Origin: BMS3ABIN03 sp964418885
GTDB taxonomy: Bacteria > Bacteroidota > Ignavibacteria > Ignavibacteriales > Ignavibacteriaceae
Length of the DNA: 31,394 bases
Direction: 5' to 3'
NCBI GenBank assembly: GCA_964418885.1
Contig: CAYQNW010000044.1
Coordinates: 1 to 31,394, forward strand
The position numbers and the translations under genes were made by a program. The notes beneath the pieces were generated by a model that worked only from the letters and a program-made list of their open reading frames with translations, was not told the origin of the DNA and did not search any database. Shown here in pieces: positions 9,311 through 17,830 of this stretch (positions within the stretch are counted from its first letter, which is position 1; each line of letters opens with the position of its first letter).

Positions 9311-10537
9311 GTGAAAATAAAGAGTAAAGATAATAAACCCGAATTGATGGCGCCCGCCGGTGACCGGACGATGCTTCACGCTGCTATTAATGCAGGTGCA
9401 AACGCAGTTTACTTTGGTGTCGATAAGTTGAATATGCGAGCAAAAGCAAAAAACTTCACAATTGATGAACTGGTGGAAATTGTATCCATCTGCAAATCAA
9501 ATGAAGTTAAAACATATCTAACAATAAACTCAATCATCTTTGAAGAAGAATTAAACGAGGTTGGTGAAATAATTTCGAAAGCAAAAGATGCCGGCGTGGA
9601 TAGAGTAATTTGCTGGGATCTTGCGGTCGCACAACTTTGCAGTGAAAAGAATTTCCCGTTTTGCATTTCAACCCAGGGCTCGGTTTCAAATTCGGTTTCC
9701 GTTTCTGTTTACAAAAAACTTGGTGCTGTCAGAGTTGTTCTTGCACGCGAATGTTCTCTTGAAGAAATCAAAAAGATAAGAGCCAATACCGATCTTGAAA
9801 TAGAAGCATTTATCCACGGCGCAATGTGCATTGCCGTTAGCGGCAGATGTTTTATGAGTCATCATTTATTCGGAAAAAGCGCAAACCGGGGTGAATGCAT
9901 ACAACCTTGCAGACGAGAGTACGAGGTTTATGATAACACTGTTGATAAATCTTTGTTGGTCGGGGAAGACTATGTTTTGTCACCAAAAGATCTCTGCACA
10001 ATTGAATTTCTAGATCAGTTAATCGAAGCCGGTATAAATTCATTCAAAATAGAAGGAAGAAAAAGAGCGCCTGAATATGTTGAAAAAACAGTTTCTGTTT
10101 ACCGCCGTGCAATCGATCTTTATTATGAGGGAAAGTTAACCAAAGAAAAGAAAAAAGAATTTTTAGCTGAATTAGAAACTGTTTACAATCGCGGCTTCTC
10201 ACCAGGATTTTATTTTGGGAAGCCTTCATCCGAAGATTATTCTGATGTTGAAGGAAGTAAAGCAACAACAAGAAAAGAATATATCGGAAAAGTTCTTAAT
10301 TATTATAAAAAATCTAAAATCATTTATATAAAACTTGAGACCGGCAAGCTGAATGTTGACGACGAAATTCTGATTACCGGTCCAACTACAGGAGTTGTAA
10401 ATCTTAAATTAGATAAAATATTACTTGACGAAATTATAGTTGATAATGCAGTTAAAGGAAATAAAATTACTTTCCCATGCGAAGAACTCGTAAGACGGAA
10501 TGATTCTGTTTATTTGGTTCGCTACTCTACCAGTTAA
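9311..10537 (+). CDS. U32-family protein (TrhP/UbiU-like Fe-S protein)
   Basis: A 408-residue member of the 'peptidase U32' family. Characterised relatives (TrhP, RlhA, UbiU/V) are O2-independent hydroxylation factors for tRNA, rRNA or ubiquinone rather than proven proteases, so RNA or cofactor hydroxylation is the more likely role. The N-terminus has the family's PELMAPAGD (10-18) and VYFGVDKLNMRAKAKNFT (33-50). The family block FIHGAMCIAVSGRCFMSHHL (168-186) is followed by GECIQPCRREY (195-204). Candidate Fe-S ligands are Cys173, Cys180, Cys196 or Cys200, and Cys229. A beta-rich C-terminal domain follows residue ~320. The start codon is GTG with no clear ribosome binding site. Its last 11 bases overlap the 3' end of the convergent esterase gene. 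Which substrate it modifies cannot be told here. Confidence 0.88.
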   Translation: MKIKSKDNKPELMAPAGDRTMLHAAINAGANAVYFGVDKLNMRAKAKNFTIDELVEIVSICKSNEVKTYLTINSIIFEEELNEVGEIISKAKDAGVDRVICWDLAVAQLCSEKNFPFCISTQGSVSNSVSVSVYKKLGAVRVVLARECSLEEIKKIRANTDLEIEAFIHGAMCIAVSGRCFMSHHLFGKSANRGECIQPCRREYEVYDNTVDKSLLVGEDYVLSPKDLCTIEFLDQLIEAGINSFKIEGRKRAPEYVEKTVSVYRRAIDLYYEGKLTKEKKKEFLAELETVYNRGFSPGFYFGKPSSEDYSDVEGSKATTRKEYIGKVLNYYKKSKIIYIKLETGKLNVDDEILITGPTTGVVNLKLDKILLDEIIVDNAVKGNKITFPCEELVRRNDSVYLVRYSTS

Positions 10538-11609
10538 TATTCTTTTCAATGAACACTATTAAACTGTCTGCCATTGCTTTTTGTTCATTTACCTTCGGAT
10601 GCCCGTCTGTATTTTTGTATTTAAAAAAGTGTGTATAAATCTTAGGATCGCTCAAATCATTAACCGCCTTTTGAATATACCCCGGCCATGGTGAACCTTC
10701 TTTTGTAGCATCCATATTACCAAGAGCACAAATGATATGTGCCTCCGGATATTTGTTCCTAATAGTGGCTACAAAATCTTTATAAGACTTAACAATAAAA
10801 TTTTCATCCGGTGCTTTTGTGCCGAACCTGTATTTGAATTGTTCGTTATCCGGTTTGTTAACTATCCACGAATCATTTTGAAATAAATTAATTACAACAA
10901 TATCAGGAGTATATTTAGTAAAATCCCACTTGGAAGTTGAATCAGCAGGATCTAAACGGTCATACATTTTTGGCATTATAAGAGGAAACCAGCTAACTAT
11001 TATTCCAATACCGCTTTTGCTTGTGCAGTAATATCGCGCATTAAAATGTCTTGCCGTAATAGCCGCATAAGAAAGATAATTGTTTTCAAAATAACCGAAC
11101 CACGAATCTCCCCCGCTGTTATCTTCCATTGCATAGCCGCAGGTAATTGAATTTCCGAAAAATTCTATTTTTCTTTTGGGTGGAGCGGGCGGCGAAAGTA
11201 TCACAGTGTTACCGGGAGTTTCAAAACCGAAAAAGAAAGTTTTCCCTTTGTCCCATTCGGTTCGTTTGAATAATTCGATTTTATGTTTTCCTTCGGACAA
11301 GCCGGAAGCCAGCGAATAAATTCGCTTAACGGAATCCGTATGAATTTTAAAAATATTGCTGTCATCTAATATTACATTGTAGTAATTAGCCGTATCCGCA
11401 TCCTGCAATACTGCAGAAATACCGGTTCCTTCAAACCAGATACTTGCAGACGTTCCCGACCAGGAAAGAACAGCGGAATTATCGTTGTACATGATTCTGC
11501 CTTCGTAGTAAATATCAGGATTATCAAATGTAATAATTTTATTCTGTGGATAGCTTGTTCCAAATAAAGTGAGGAGAAGCAACAGCGAAAAAAATATTTT
11601 ATTTTGCAT
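10527..11609 (-). CDS. Secreted SGNH/GDSL esterase, CE2 (acetyl-xylan esterase)-like
   Basis: Likely extracytoplasmic carbohydrate deacetylase. I place the start at the ATG at 11609 rather than an upstream ATG at 11678, because the protein then begins with a classic signal peptide (hydrophobic residues 5-18, probable cleavage near Tyr20-Pro-Gln22) and no longer overlaps the transporter gene upstream. That gives 360 residues. An N-terminal beta-sandwich (about 25-135) is followed by an SGNH hydrolase domain from ~146. The nucleophile block is KIEFFGNSITCGYA (Ser154, with Asn where many GDSL enzymes have Asp). The NLFQNDSW block (241-248) supplies the Asn. Catalytic His337 sits in TDGHP near the C-terminus, with Asp335 nearby. 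The two-domain order and GNSITCGY motif fit CE2. It lies 19 bases after the transporter gene. Confidence 0.85.
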   Translation of the reverse strand: MQNKIFFSLLLLLTLFGTSYPQNKIITFDNPDIYYEGRIMYNDNSAVLSWSGTSASIWFEGTGISAVLQDADTANYYNVILDDSNIFKIHTDSVKRIYSLASGLSEGKHKIELFKRTEWDKGKTFFFGFETPGNTVILSPPAPPKRKIEFFGNSITCGYAMEDNSGGDSWFGYFENNYLSYAAITARHFNARYYCTSKSGIGIIVSWFPLIMPKMYDRLDPADSTSKWDFTKYTPDIVVINLFQNDSWIVNKPDNEQFKYRFGTKAPDENFIVKSYKDFVATIRNKYPEAHIICALGNMDATKEGSPWPGYIQKAVNDLSDPKIYTHFFKYKNTDGHPKVNEQKAMADSLIVFIEKNINW

Positions 11610-11628
11610 CAAAATAATATTTATCTGT

Positions 11629-12930
11629 TTACCGTATGAACAACAACTGAACAATAATAAAAATTGGCAAAAGTACAATTAGCGAAAATTTGTACATATA
11701 ACTGAAGAAGTGCGGCATCTTGATATTATTTTCTTCGGCAACTGCTTTCACCATAAAGTTCGGTCCGTTACCGATGTAAGTCATACTTCCAAAGAATACA
11801 GCCCCGATAGAAATAGCCCTTAAAAGTTCTTCCGGAATTCCGGCAACCATTGCACCCGTTGTTTCACCCAATCCAAGGGCAAGCGAATGAAAAGTTACAG
11901 CAGTAGGTGTATTATCAAGAAAGCTGCTTAACAAGCCTGTGTAATAATAAAATTGCGTGGGAGATGATACGCCTAGATGCCTTGCATTTACTTCAAGATA
12001 AAGCAGGCAGGGAACCATTGTTATAAAAATTCCCAGGAATAAATATGCAACCTCTTTTATCGGTTCCCATGTAAAATTGTTTGATTCCCTTATTAAGTGC
12101 GGTGTAAAAAGTATCGAGCAGTAAGCCATCAAAACAATAACCGCTTCACGGATGAATTTGTAATATTCGTTTTCATGAATAAAGCCAAGGTACTGAGGAT
12201 TAAGAAACGCAACCGCCAGTACAACGCCTGCAAGCCAGATAAAGTTTAATTTTCCCTGCAGCTTCAGCGGTCTTATCTGGGTTACATCTCTCACGATAGC
12301 TGATGGTGGCTCTTTCTTATGAAAATAAGAATCAACAAGGTAATAAAGCAGCAACAGCAATCCATTTGTTACAAACCATTCGATGGAAAGCTTAAAGAAC
12401 CACGTAAAAGGAGCATCGCGTAAATACATCATAAACAATGGCGGATCACCGAGCGGTGTTAATAAACCACCACAGTTGGCAATTATCCCGATGAAAAAAA
12501 GTATTGTATGAACTTTATATTTTCTTTCTTTGTTAGTCTGAATCACCGGACGAATAAGAAGCATAGCAGCGCCTGTCGTTCCCATAAAAGAGGCAAGCAC
12601 TGCACCGATAGCAAGAAAAAGTAAATTAACAGAAGGCTTTGCTTCGATGTCTCCGGTAAGATAAATTCCCCCGGTAATAGTAAACAAAGACCCAAGCAGA
12701 ATAATGAAGGGAACATAATCGAATACCATCGTCTCCCACAGACTACCTCCGAGTCCGCTCGCAAGAAGATAAGCTATAATAGGGATGCTGAGAATAATAG
12801 CAATTATAAGCTTGTTCTTATTCTTTTCCCAAAAACGTTCCCGGACGAGCGGGAAAACAGCTATTGAACCGAGCATTAAAACAAAAGGTAAAAGACTCAG
12901 AAGGGGAATGTTGATTTCGGGATTTTCCAT
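11629..12930 (-). CDS. NhaD/CitMHS-type ion transporter
   Basis: A 433-residue polytopic inner-membrane protein with about 11-12 hydrophobic segments. It resembles proteins annotated as sodium:proton antiporter or putative citrate transporter (ion transporter superfamily). Recognisable family stretches are ASFMGTTGAAMLLIRPVIQTNKERK (about residue 110-135), IANCGGLLTPLGDPPLFM (150-170) and, near the end, LSSFLDNTPTAVTFHSL with GAVFFGSMTYIGNGPNFMVKAVAEE. The duplicated G-x-x-T-P-x-G-D/P-P and DNTPT-type re-entrant motifs are what such transporters use to bind substrate or cation. Whether it moves Na+/H+ or a carboxylate cannot be decided from sequence. It is the first gene of a probable pair with the downstream secreted esterase. 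Confidence 0.85.
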   Translation of the reverse strand: MENPEINIPLLSLLPFVLMLGSIAVFPLVRERFWEKNKNKLIIAIILSIPIIAYLLASGLGGSLWETMVFDYVPFIILLGSLFTITGGIYLTGDIEAKPSVNLLFLAIGAVLASFMGTTGAAMLLIRPVIQTNKERKYKVHTILFFIGIIANCGGLLTPLGDPPLFMMYLRDAPFTWFFKLSIEWFVTNGLLLLLYYLVDSYFHKKEPPSAIVRDVTQIRPLKLQGKLNFIWLAGVVLAVAFLNPQYLGFIHENEYYKFIREAVIVLMAYCSILFTPHLIRESNNFTWEPIKEVAYLFLGIFITMVPCLLYLEVNARHLGVSSPTQFYYYTGLLSSFLDNTPTAVTFHSLALGLGETTGAMVAGIPEELLRAISIGAVFFGSMTYIGNGPNFMVKAVAEENNIKMPHFFSYMYKFSLIVLLPIFIIVQLLFIR

Positions 12931-13160
12931 ACGATACTTTCAGATTTTTTAGGGTGAAAGTTATTCATAAATGACCTCATCGTGCAAATTATTTCGGTTG
13001 TTTAAATGTGATTTTTATTCCGAACAACAGGTAAATATTTTTTGATTATCTACTCAGTTTAAAAATCAGTCTTTCAACCGGAAATTAATTCCAACTTTGA
13101 AGAGGCTGTTCAAATAGGTATTTTTTGAACTCGAATTTTTGAAAACAGGATTATTTTCTT

Positions 13161-14867
13161 ATGAAGCTCAGCAAATATTTTGTCCCTACTTTAAAAGAGG
13201 TGCCAAACGATGCCGTTGTAAAAAGCCATATTCTTATGCTCAGAGCCGGACTGATACGAATGGTTGGCGCAGGAATTTATTCTTTCCTTCCACTCGGCTA
13301 TCGTATAGTTAAAAAAATATCGCAGATAATAAGAGAAGAAATGGATGCGATCGGCGGACAGGAATTTCATCTGCCTGCATTAAATCCCCGTGAAATCTGG
13401 GAAGAGACGAACAGGGTAGAAGCTTTCGGCGATATCTTATTTCATATTAAGAACAGAGACTATGTTTTAGCCCCGACACACGAAGAGATTATGACCTTCC
13501 ATGCGAGAAATGTTGTTAAATCTTACAAGGATATGCCCCAGATATGGTACCAGATACAATCTAAATTCCGTAATGAAGCAAGACCGAGGAGTGGTGTGAT
13601 ACGCGGCAGACAATTCCTTATGAAAGATGCTTACTCATTCGATGTCGATCAGGATGCACAGGATGTATCATATAAGCTGCACGATAAAGCTTACAGGAAT
13701 ATTTTCGATAGATGTAAACTTAAATATTTTGTTGTCGGTGCATTCAGCGGTGCGATGGGTGGCTCCGGTTCGGAAGAATTTATGGTTGAATCCGATGCGG
13801 GTGAAGACACAGTTGCTCACTGTGATCCGGCAACTGCCGGATGCGGTTATGCAGCAAACGTGCAGGTTGCAGTTTCTAAAGTTGAACCAAAGAAAAGAGA
13901 TAAGAAAAGCGAAGAGATAAAAGAAATTCATACACCGAATGTTCATACAATAGATGAACTTTGTGAATTTTTAAAGATCGATGAAACACAGTGTGCAAAG
14001 TCACGAGTTTACATACACGACGGAAATCCTGTTTTGATTTTGATGCTCGGGAACGATGAAGTAAACGAAAGCAAGCTTGAGAACATTCTCGGCGGGACAA
14101 TACGTCCGGGACATCCGGAAGAGCTTCTTAAGATAACCGGTGCAGGTGCTGGCTCTATCGGTCCGGTTGGATTCAAGCACAGGATTATTGCAGATAACCG
14201 GTTAAAAGATGCAAACAATCTCTACAGCGGTGCAAATAAGAATGATTATCACTTAGGTGGAATAGATTTGAAACGCGATGTGAAAAACATAGAGTACTCA
14301 GATTTAAGGACTGTTCAATCTGGCGAACAATGCACTGTTTGCGGCAAACCGCTCAGCGTTTTTAATGCAATTGAATTAGGTCATATCTTCAAGCTCGGCA
14401 CAAAATACTCGGATGCGATGGGAGCTTTATTCTTAGATGAAAAAGGTGAAAAGCATCCGATAGTTATGGGCAGTTACGGCATTGGCGTTGAACGTGTGCT
14501 TGCTTGCTACATCGAACAGAATAACGATGATAAAGGAATAATCTGGGATAAAACATTAAGCCCATTTGATATTCACCTCATCGCTTTAAATATGAAAAAT
14601 GAAACTGTTACGGGAACAGCAGAAAAACTTTATACCGATCTTCAAAAACAAGGTTATGAAGTCTTGTTTGATGACAGGGATGCAGCAGCCGGTTTCAAAT
14701 TTAACGATGCTGATCTTCTTGGTATGCCCGTTCAGATTATTGTTGGAGAAAAGAAGCTGAAAAACAATCAAGTAGAGGTGAAAGTTAGAAGAACAGGTGA
14801 AAGAATTGATGTAGGGTTAGAAGAGTTGACAAAAAAGCTGAAAAGTACGTTTGGAAAAATGAATTGA
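13161..14867 (+). CDS. proS: Prolyl-tRNA synthetase (bacterial type with editing domain)
   Basis: Charges tRNA-Pro with proline in the cytoplasm. The 568-residue length and order are those of the bacterial (E. coli-type) form. Class II motif 1 lies near residues 36-50 (GAGIYSFLPLGYRI). Motif 2 lies near 130-160 (QIQSKFRNEARPRSG then FLMKDAYSF). Motif 3 lies near 436-450 (MGSYGIGVERVL). Between motifs 2 and 3 is the inserted YbaK-like editing domain (about 225-400) that hydrolyses Ala-tRNA-Pro; Lys280 in QCAKS is at the position expected for the editing lysine, and GHP and G-x-x-G-P-V-G motifs are present. The C-terminal anticodon-binding domain follows from ~470 (VLFDDRDAAAGFKFNDADLLGMP). An AGGA sits about ten bases before the ATG. 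The 230-base leader shows no T-box. Confidence 0.98.
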   Translation: MKLSKYFVPTLKEVPNDAVVKSHILMLRAGLIRMVGAGIYSFLPLGYRIVKKISQIIREEMDAIGGQEFHLPALNPREIWEETNRVEAFGDILFHIKNRDYVLAPTHEEIMTFHARNVVKSYKDMPQIWYQIQSKFRNEARPRSGVIRGRQFLMKDAYSFDVDQDAQDVSYKLHDKAYRNIFDRCKLKYFVVGAFSGAMGGSGSEEFMVESDAGEDTVAHCDPATAGCGYAANVQVAVSKVEPKKRDKKSEEIKEIHTPNVHTIDELCEFLKIDETQCAKSRVYIHDGNPVLILMLGNDEVNESKLENILGGTIRPGHPEELLKITGAGAGSIGPVGFKHRIIADNRLKDANNLYSGANKNDYHLGGIDLKRDVKNIEYSDLRTVQSGEQCTVCGKPLSVFNAIELGHIFKLGTKYSDAMGALFLDEKGEKHPIVMGSYGIGVERVLACYIEQNNDDKGIIWDKTLSPFDIHLIALNMKNETVTGTAEKLYTDLQKQGYEVLFDDRDAAAGFKFNDADLLGMPVQIIVGEKKLKNNQVEVKVRRTGERIDVGLEELTKKLKSTFGKMN

Positions 14868-14950
14868 CGATTTACCTAATAAAAAATCCACTTAAAAGGC
14901 TTCCGATGCGCGTAGTAATGAGATTGCTGTACTTGCGAATGAAGAAAAAC

Positions 14951-15427
14951 TTAATGAATCTCTAATTTATCCGATTTATCTTCTGAGTATAGTAATAATT
15001 CTTGTCTATAATCTTCAAGTTCTTCAGGATCTACACCAACAAATTTTTTAACACTATAACAATATGCTCCTAATACCGGAATGATTAAATTTTCTTTAAC
15101 CGTATAAAATGAATCTATCAGCTTTGTAATATCTTTAAACTCAATAGTTGTGTTTTCACTTTTTAGTTTGTTTATATATTCGTCACAATCTAATGGGAAT
15201 GATTTTGTATTTATAGAAGAATCAATTTTAGATAAATGGTTTCTTAGTTGTAAACTCGCCAACAGTGATTCTTCTTTTGCATAAACTTGCTTGGTGTTGG
15301 ATAATGGTGCTGTCCATGCAAAACCATTTGGTAATCCTTTAGTGTAAATCTTATCTTGTGCTAATAAGTTAATTGCCGAATAAAAGTATAAGATTCCGAT
15401 TAGAATTATTTGAATAGTATATTTCAA
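14951..15427 (-). CDS. Hypothetical secreted protein
   Basis: Not recognised. The 158-residue product opens with a hydrophobic signal-like segment (about residues 4-22, ending NLLAQ), so it is probably exported; cleavage after Gln24 is plausible. The rest is mixed, with two cysteines (near residues 80 and 122), no membrane segments after the signal, and an acidic C-terminus. The only available start is TTG: an in-frame TAG lies six codons upstream and no internal Met gives a better start. There is no clear ribosome binding site. The gene is visibly more AT-rich than the flanking proS and hydrolase genes and is bordered by short stretches of open sequence with no recognisable gene, which hints at an acquired or decaying insert. 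A real, lowly expressed lineage-specific gene is the simplest reading. Confidence 0.5.
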   Translation of the reverse strand: MKYTIQIILIGILYFYSAINLLAQDKIYTKGLPNGFAWTAPLSNTKQVYAKEESLLASLQLRNHLSKIDSSINTKSFPLDCDEYINKLKSENTTIEFKDITKLIDSFYTVKENLIIPVLGAYCYSVKKFVGVDPEELEDYRQELLLYSEDKSDKLEIH

Positions 15428-15569
15428 AGTGACTTCAGCTTTCTAAACTCAAAATTGCTGAAAATACGTTCTAATCTCAACCATAAAAAATGAAAGTGTT
15501 GCTACAGAAATAAATGAATTAGGAAATGCGGTAAAAGATCTTTCTCCTTCTCTTACCCTTTATCTTACT

Positions 15570-16430
15570 CTATTTAAGAAATCTTTCATACCATCTTTTT
15601 CTCATCTCATCAACCTCTTTACGGTGTTTTCGCATAAAGTGATCGCCGCCTTCAAGCATAACCAAACGGAAAGGAATTTTTTGTTTTATCAGATGATATG
15701 AAAGATCGAGTGAATCATGCGGCAGAACGCGTTTGTCCTTTATTCCATGAAGAATTAACATCGGTGTTGTCTTCGAAAGCTTTTCCGGGAAATTCACAAT
15801 TGATCTCGATTCACACTTTTTCTTAAACTCTTCATCATCATACCTGCCCATTGTTGCTTCATATAATTTTCGCATAAAGGGACTCTCATCCGAACTGCAT
15901 CTTAAGTTTGCAATTCCGCCGCTTATAACCGCACATCTGAATGAATGATTTTTAGTAAGTGTTAAATAAGTCATCATTCCGCCGCGACTCCAGCCCTCTA
16001 TTCCCCAATTATCATTATCTGCAAAATCGAATTCTTCAGCTGAAGGCATAAGGTTTAGAACATCGTTTACATCTTTTCCGCCGAATTCATCCTGCCCTTC
16101 GCCACCTGCATTACCACGATATTGTGTGGCAAAAACAACGTAACCCCAGCTTGCCAATTGTCCGAATATTCCTTTTGCTGTAAAAGTATCGATTGCTCCT
16201 TTATCACCAATTCCTCCCCTGTTCCAGATGATACCGGGATATTTTTTATCATGTTTCTTTGGATAAGCAATATATCCTTTCACCTTAAGCCCATCAGACA
16301 GGTAAGTTATTTTCTCCACAACGGAATCTTCAACCGTTGATTTTCCCCATCCGCTTTCAATCATTCTGTATTGTGAATTTTTAAGCTCAATTATTTCACG
16401 ATCAAGAATTTGTGCTTTAGCTTTACTCAT
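15570..16430 (-). CDS. Alpha/beta hydrolase, prolyl oligopeptidase (S9)-like
   Basis: A 286-residue serine hydrolase of the S9/dienelactone-hydrolase-like group. The catalytic triad is visible: Ser148 in GWSRGG (the nucleophile elbow), Asp232 in HGIKDKRV and His264 in EGGDHFM. The oxyanion-side segment is PGIIWNRGGIGDKG (65-78), and an ATQYRGNAGGEGQDEFGGKD stretch (101-120) matches S9 peptidases. There is no signal peptide or membrane segment and no N-terminal beta-propeller, so this is a stand-alone catalytic domain that probably acts in the cytoplasm on a peptide or ester. It is divergent from the DUF192 gene across a 55-base gap that must hold both promoters. The exact substrate is unknown. 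Confidence 0.85.
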   Translation of the reverse strand: MSKAKAQILDREIIELKNSQYRMIESGWGKSTVEDSVVEKITYLSDGLKVKGYIAYPKKHDKKYPGIIWNRGGIGDKGAIDTFTAKGIFGQLASWGYVVFATQYRGNAGGEGQDEFGGKDVNDVLNLMPSAEEFDFADNDNWGIEGWSRGGMMTYLTLTKNHSFRCAVISGGIANLRCSSDESPFMRKLYEATMGRYDDEEFKKKCESRSIVNFPEKLSKTTPMLILHGIKDKRVLPHDSLDLSYHLIKQKIPFRLVMLEGGDHFMRKHRKEVDEMRKRWYERFLK

Positions 16431-16485
16431 TAATTTTTACACACGATTGATTATATTCATTCACGACAAATTACGGATTATTAAA

Positions 16486-17049
16486 ATGGCTCAAAAGAAA
16501 CAAAAGAAAACACCCGGGAAAAATGATCAACATTCAAAAAATAAAAGAAAGATTCCAATTACCGTGATGATTTCTGTTATTGTTGTGCTTGCTCTTGTGC
16601 TTCTTTTTACCATGAATAATTGCAATCAAAATAATGAGCCGGAATATTACTCCTTTACAAAAGACGGCGAACTAACATTTACGGACAGCTTAGGGAATTC
16701 TAAAAACACAATTGATCTTGAGATAGCAGATAACGAATATAAACGACAGCTTGGATTAATGAACAGACCTTCGATGGAAGAAAACCAGGGAATGCTTTTT
16801 GTTTTTCCTGTTGAGCAAATACAGTCGTTCTGGATGAGAAACACATTAATCTCGCTTGATATGATCTTCGTGAACAAAGAGAAAAAGATCGTGACTATTC
16901 ATAAAAATACTAAAATACTTTCAAGCCAAAGTTATTCTTCCACCAAACCAGCAATATATGTGATAGAAGTTGTTGGTGGATTTACAGACAGACATCATAT
17001 TGTAACAGGTGATAAGATTTACTGGATGAGAACTAAAGCAGGTCCATAA
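16486..17049 (+). CDS. Membrane-anchored DUF192 protein
   Basis: The product would be 187 residues from the ATG at 16486; an in-frame ATG at 16447 adds 13 residues but would leave only a 16-base gap to the divergent gene, so I prefer the later start (MAQKK). A strongly basic N-terminus is followed by one membrane segment (about residues 24-42). A linker then leads to a DUF192 domain with the hallmark YKRQLGLMNRPSMEENQGML and FVFPVEQIQSFWMRNTLISLDMIFV stretches, ending in ...VIEVVGGF. DUF192 is widespread and often extracytoplasmic, but no biochemical role is settled. The domain should face the periplasm with a cytoplasmic basic tail. Confidence 0.88.
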   Translation: MAQKKQKKTPGKNDQHSKNKRKIPITVMISVIVVLALVLLFTMNNCNQNNEPEYYSFTKDGELTFTDSLGNSKNTIDLEIADNEYKRQLGLMNRPSMEENQGMLFVFPVEQIQSFWMRNTLISLDMIFVNKEKKIVTIHKNTKILSSQSYSSTKPAIYVIEVVGGFTDRHHIVTGDKIYWMRTKAGP

Positions 17050-17150
17050 AATCTCAAAGATCAAATATCAAAGGACAAATAAATTTCATTTTTCAACGGC
17101 TAAAATTGAAATGATTTTAAATATTAAAGTTTTGTAATTACCTGAGATTT
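17049..17150. repeat. Imperfect inverted repeat between convergent genes
   Basis: The 120-base gap between the DUF192 and GmhA genes starts and ends with complementary 8-base arms (AAATCTCA at 17049-17056, TGAGATTT at 17143-17150). More AT-rich, partly matching sequence lies inside, including ATCAAATATCAAAGGACAAA on one arm and TTTGATTTTTACTATTTGAAATTT just past the other. AT-rich ATCAAATATCAAA runs of this kind are common as dispersed intergenic repeats in related genomes (recollection). It could also act as a weak two-way terminator. Confidence 0.4.
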
Positions 17151-17169
17151 GATTTTTACTATTTGAAAT

Positions 17170-17757
17170 TTACGGTTTACCATAAAGTTCTTCTTCAACA
17201 AGCTCACAAACAATATGAGCCACGGTAATATGTCCTTCCTGTATTCTCTGCACATTTGAAGAAGGAATAATAATGGAGAGATCCACATTGGATTTTAATT
17301 TACCACCATCGCCACCTAAAAACCCGATTACTTTCATTCCTTTTGTATGAGCAGTTTCAACAGCTTTAATAACATTTATCGAGTTGCCGCTTGTTGAAAT
17401 CACGAGGAGAACATCGCCTTTTATTCCGAGTCCTTCAACACTTCTTGAGAATACATTTTCAAAACCAATATCATTTCCACCAGCGGTAAGAGTTGAACTA
17501 TCTGTTGTTAATGATATGGCGGGCAAGGCGGGTCTTTTAATATGATGTCTAAGTCTTATCATCAATTCTGTTGCTATATGCTGACAATCTGCCGCACTTC
17601 CACCATTTCCACAAAGTAATAGCTTATTATCGTTCCGAAAAGTCTGCGCAAGCAGATCAACTGCTTTTAACATATCTTCCTTACAATGCTTTTCAATCTC
17701 AATCTTTATTCGGGAACTTTCCTGCAGAGATTCACTGATAAATTTTTCTTTATTCAT
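17170..17757 (-). CDS. gmhA: D-sedoheptulose 7-phosphate isomerase
   Basis: First step of heptose synthesis for lipopolysaccharide inner core: converts sedoheptulose 7-phosphate to D-glycero-D-manno-heptose 7-phosphate. It is a 195-residue SIS-domain protein of normal size. The phosphate-sugar loop LLCGNGGSAADCQHIATEL (47-65) is diagnostic. The zinc-site residues known from E. coli GmhA are all in register: His60, Glu64, Gln173 and His181 (RIQEGHITVAHI). The second SIS loop is ISTSGNSINV (120-129). It implies a diderm envelope with heptose-containing LPS, although other sugar-phosphate roles of SIS proteins cannot be excluded. It lies 73 bases downstream of the GGGP synthase gene on the same strand, so they may be co-transcribed. 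Confidence 0.93.
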   Translation of the reverse strand: MNKEKFISESLQESSRIKIEIEKHCKEDMLKAVDLLAQTFRNDNKLLLCGNGGSAADCQHIATELMIRLRHHIKRPALPAISLTTDSSTLTAGGNDIGFENVFSRSVEGLGIKGDVLLVISTSGNSINVIKAVETAHTKGMKVIGFLGGDGGKLKSNVDLSIIIPSSNVQRIQEGHITVAHIVCELVEEELYGKP

Positions 17758-17830
17758 ATATTTTCAGGAAGTCGGGTAATTAAAGTGAGTTTTAGAATAA
17801 GTTCGTTTTTTCACGATTAGACGTAATGGA

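Noticed and set aside
9311..10537. Calling the U32-family gene a collagenase or secreted protease
   Set aside because: No signal peptide, no protease triad, and the Cys cluster matches Fe-S hydroxylation factors of the family; the peptidase name is historical.
13108..13130. Seven-base inverted repeat (GTTCAAA / TTTGAAC) before proS as a T-box
   Set aside because: None of the conserved T-box elements is present and the gap ends without a terminator helix.
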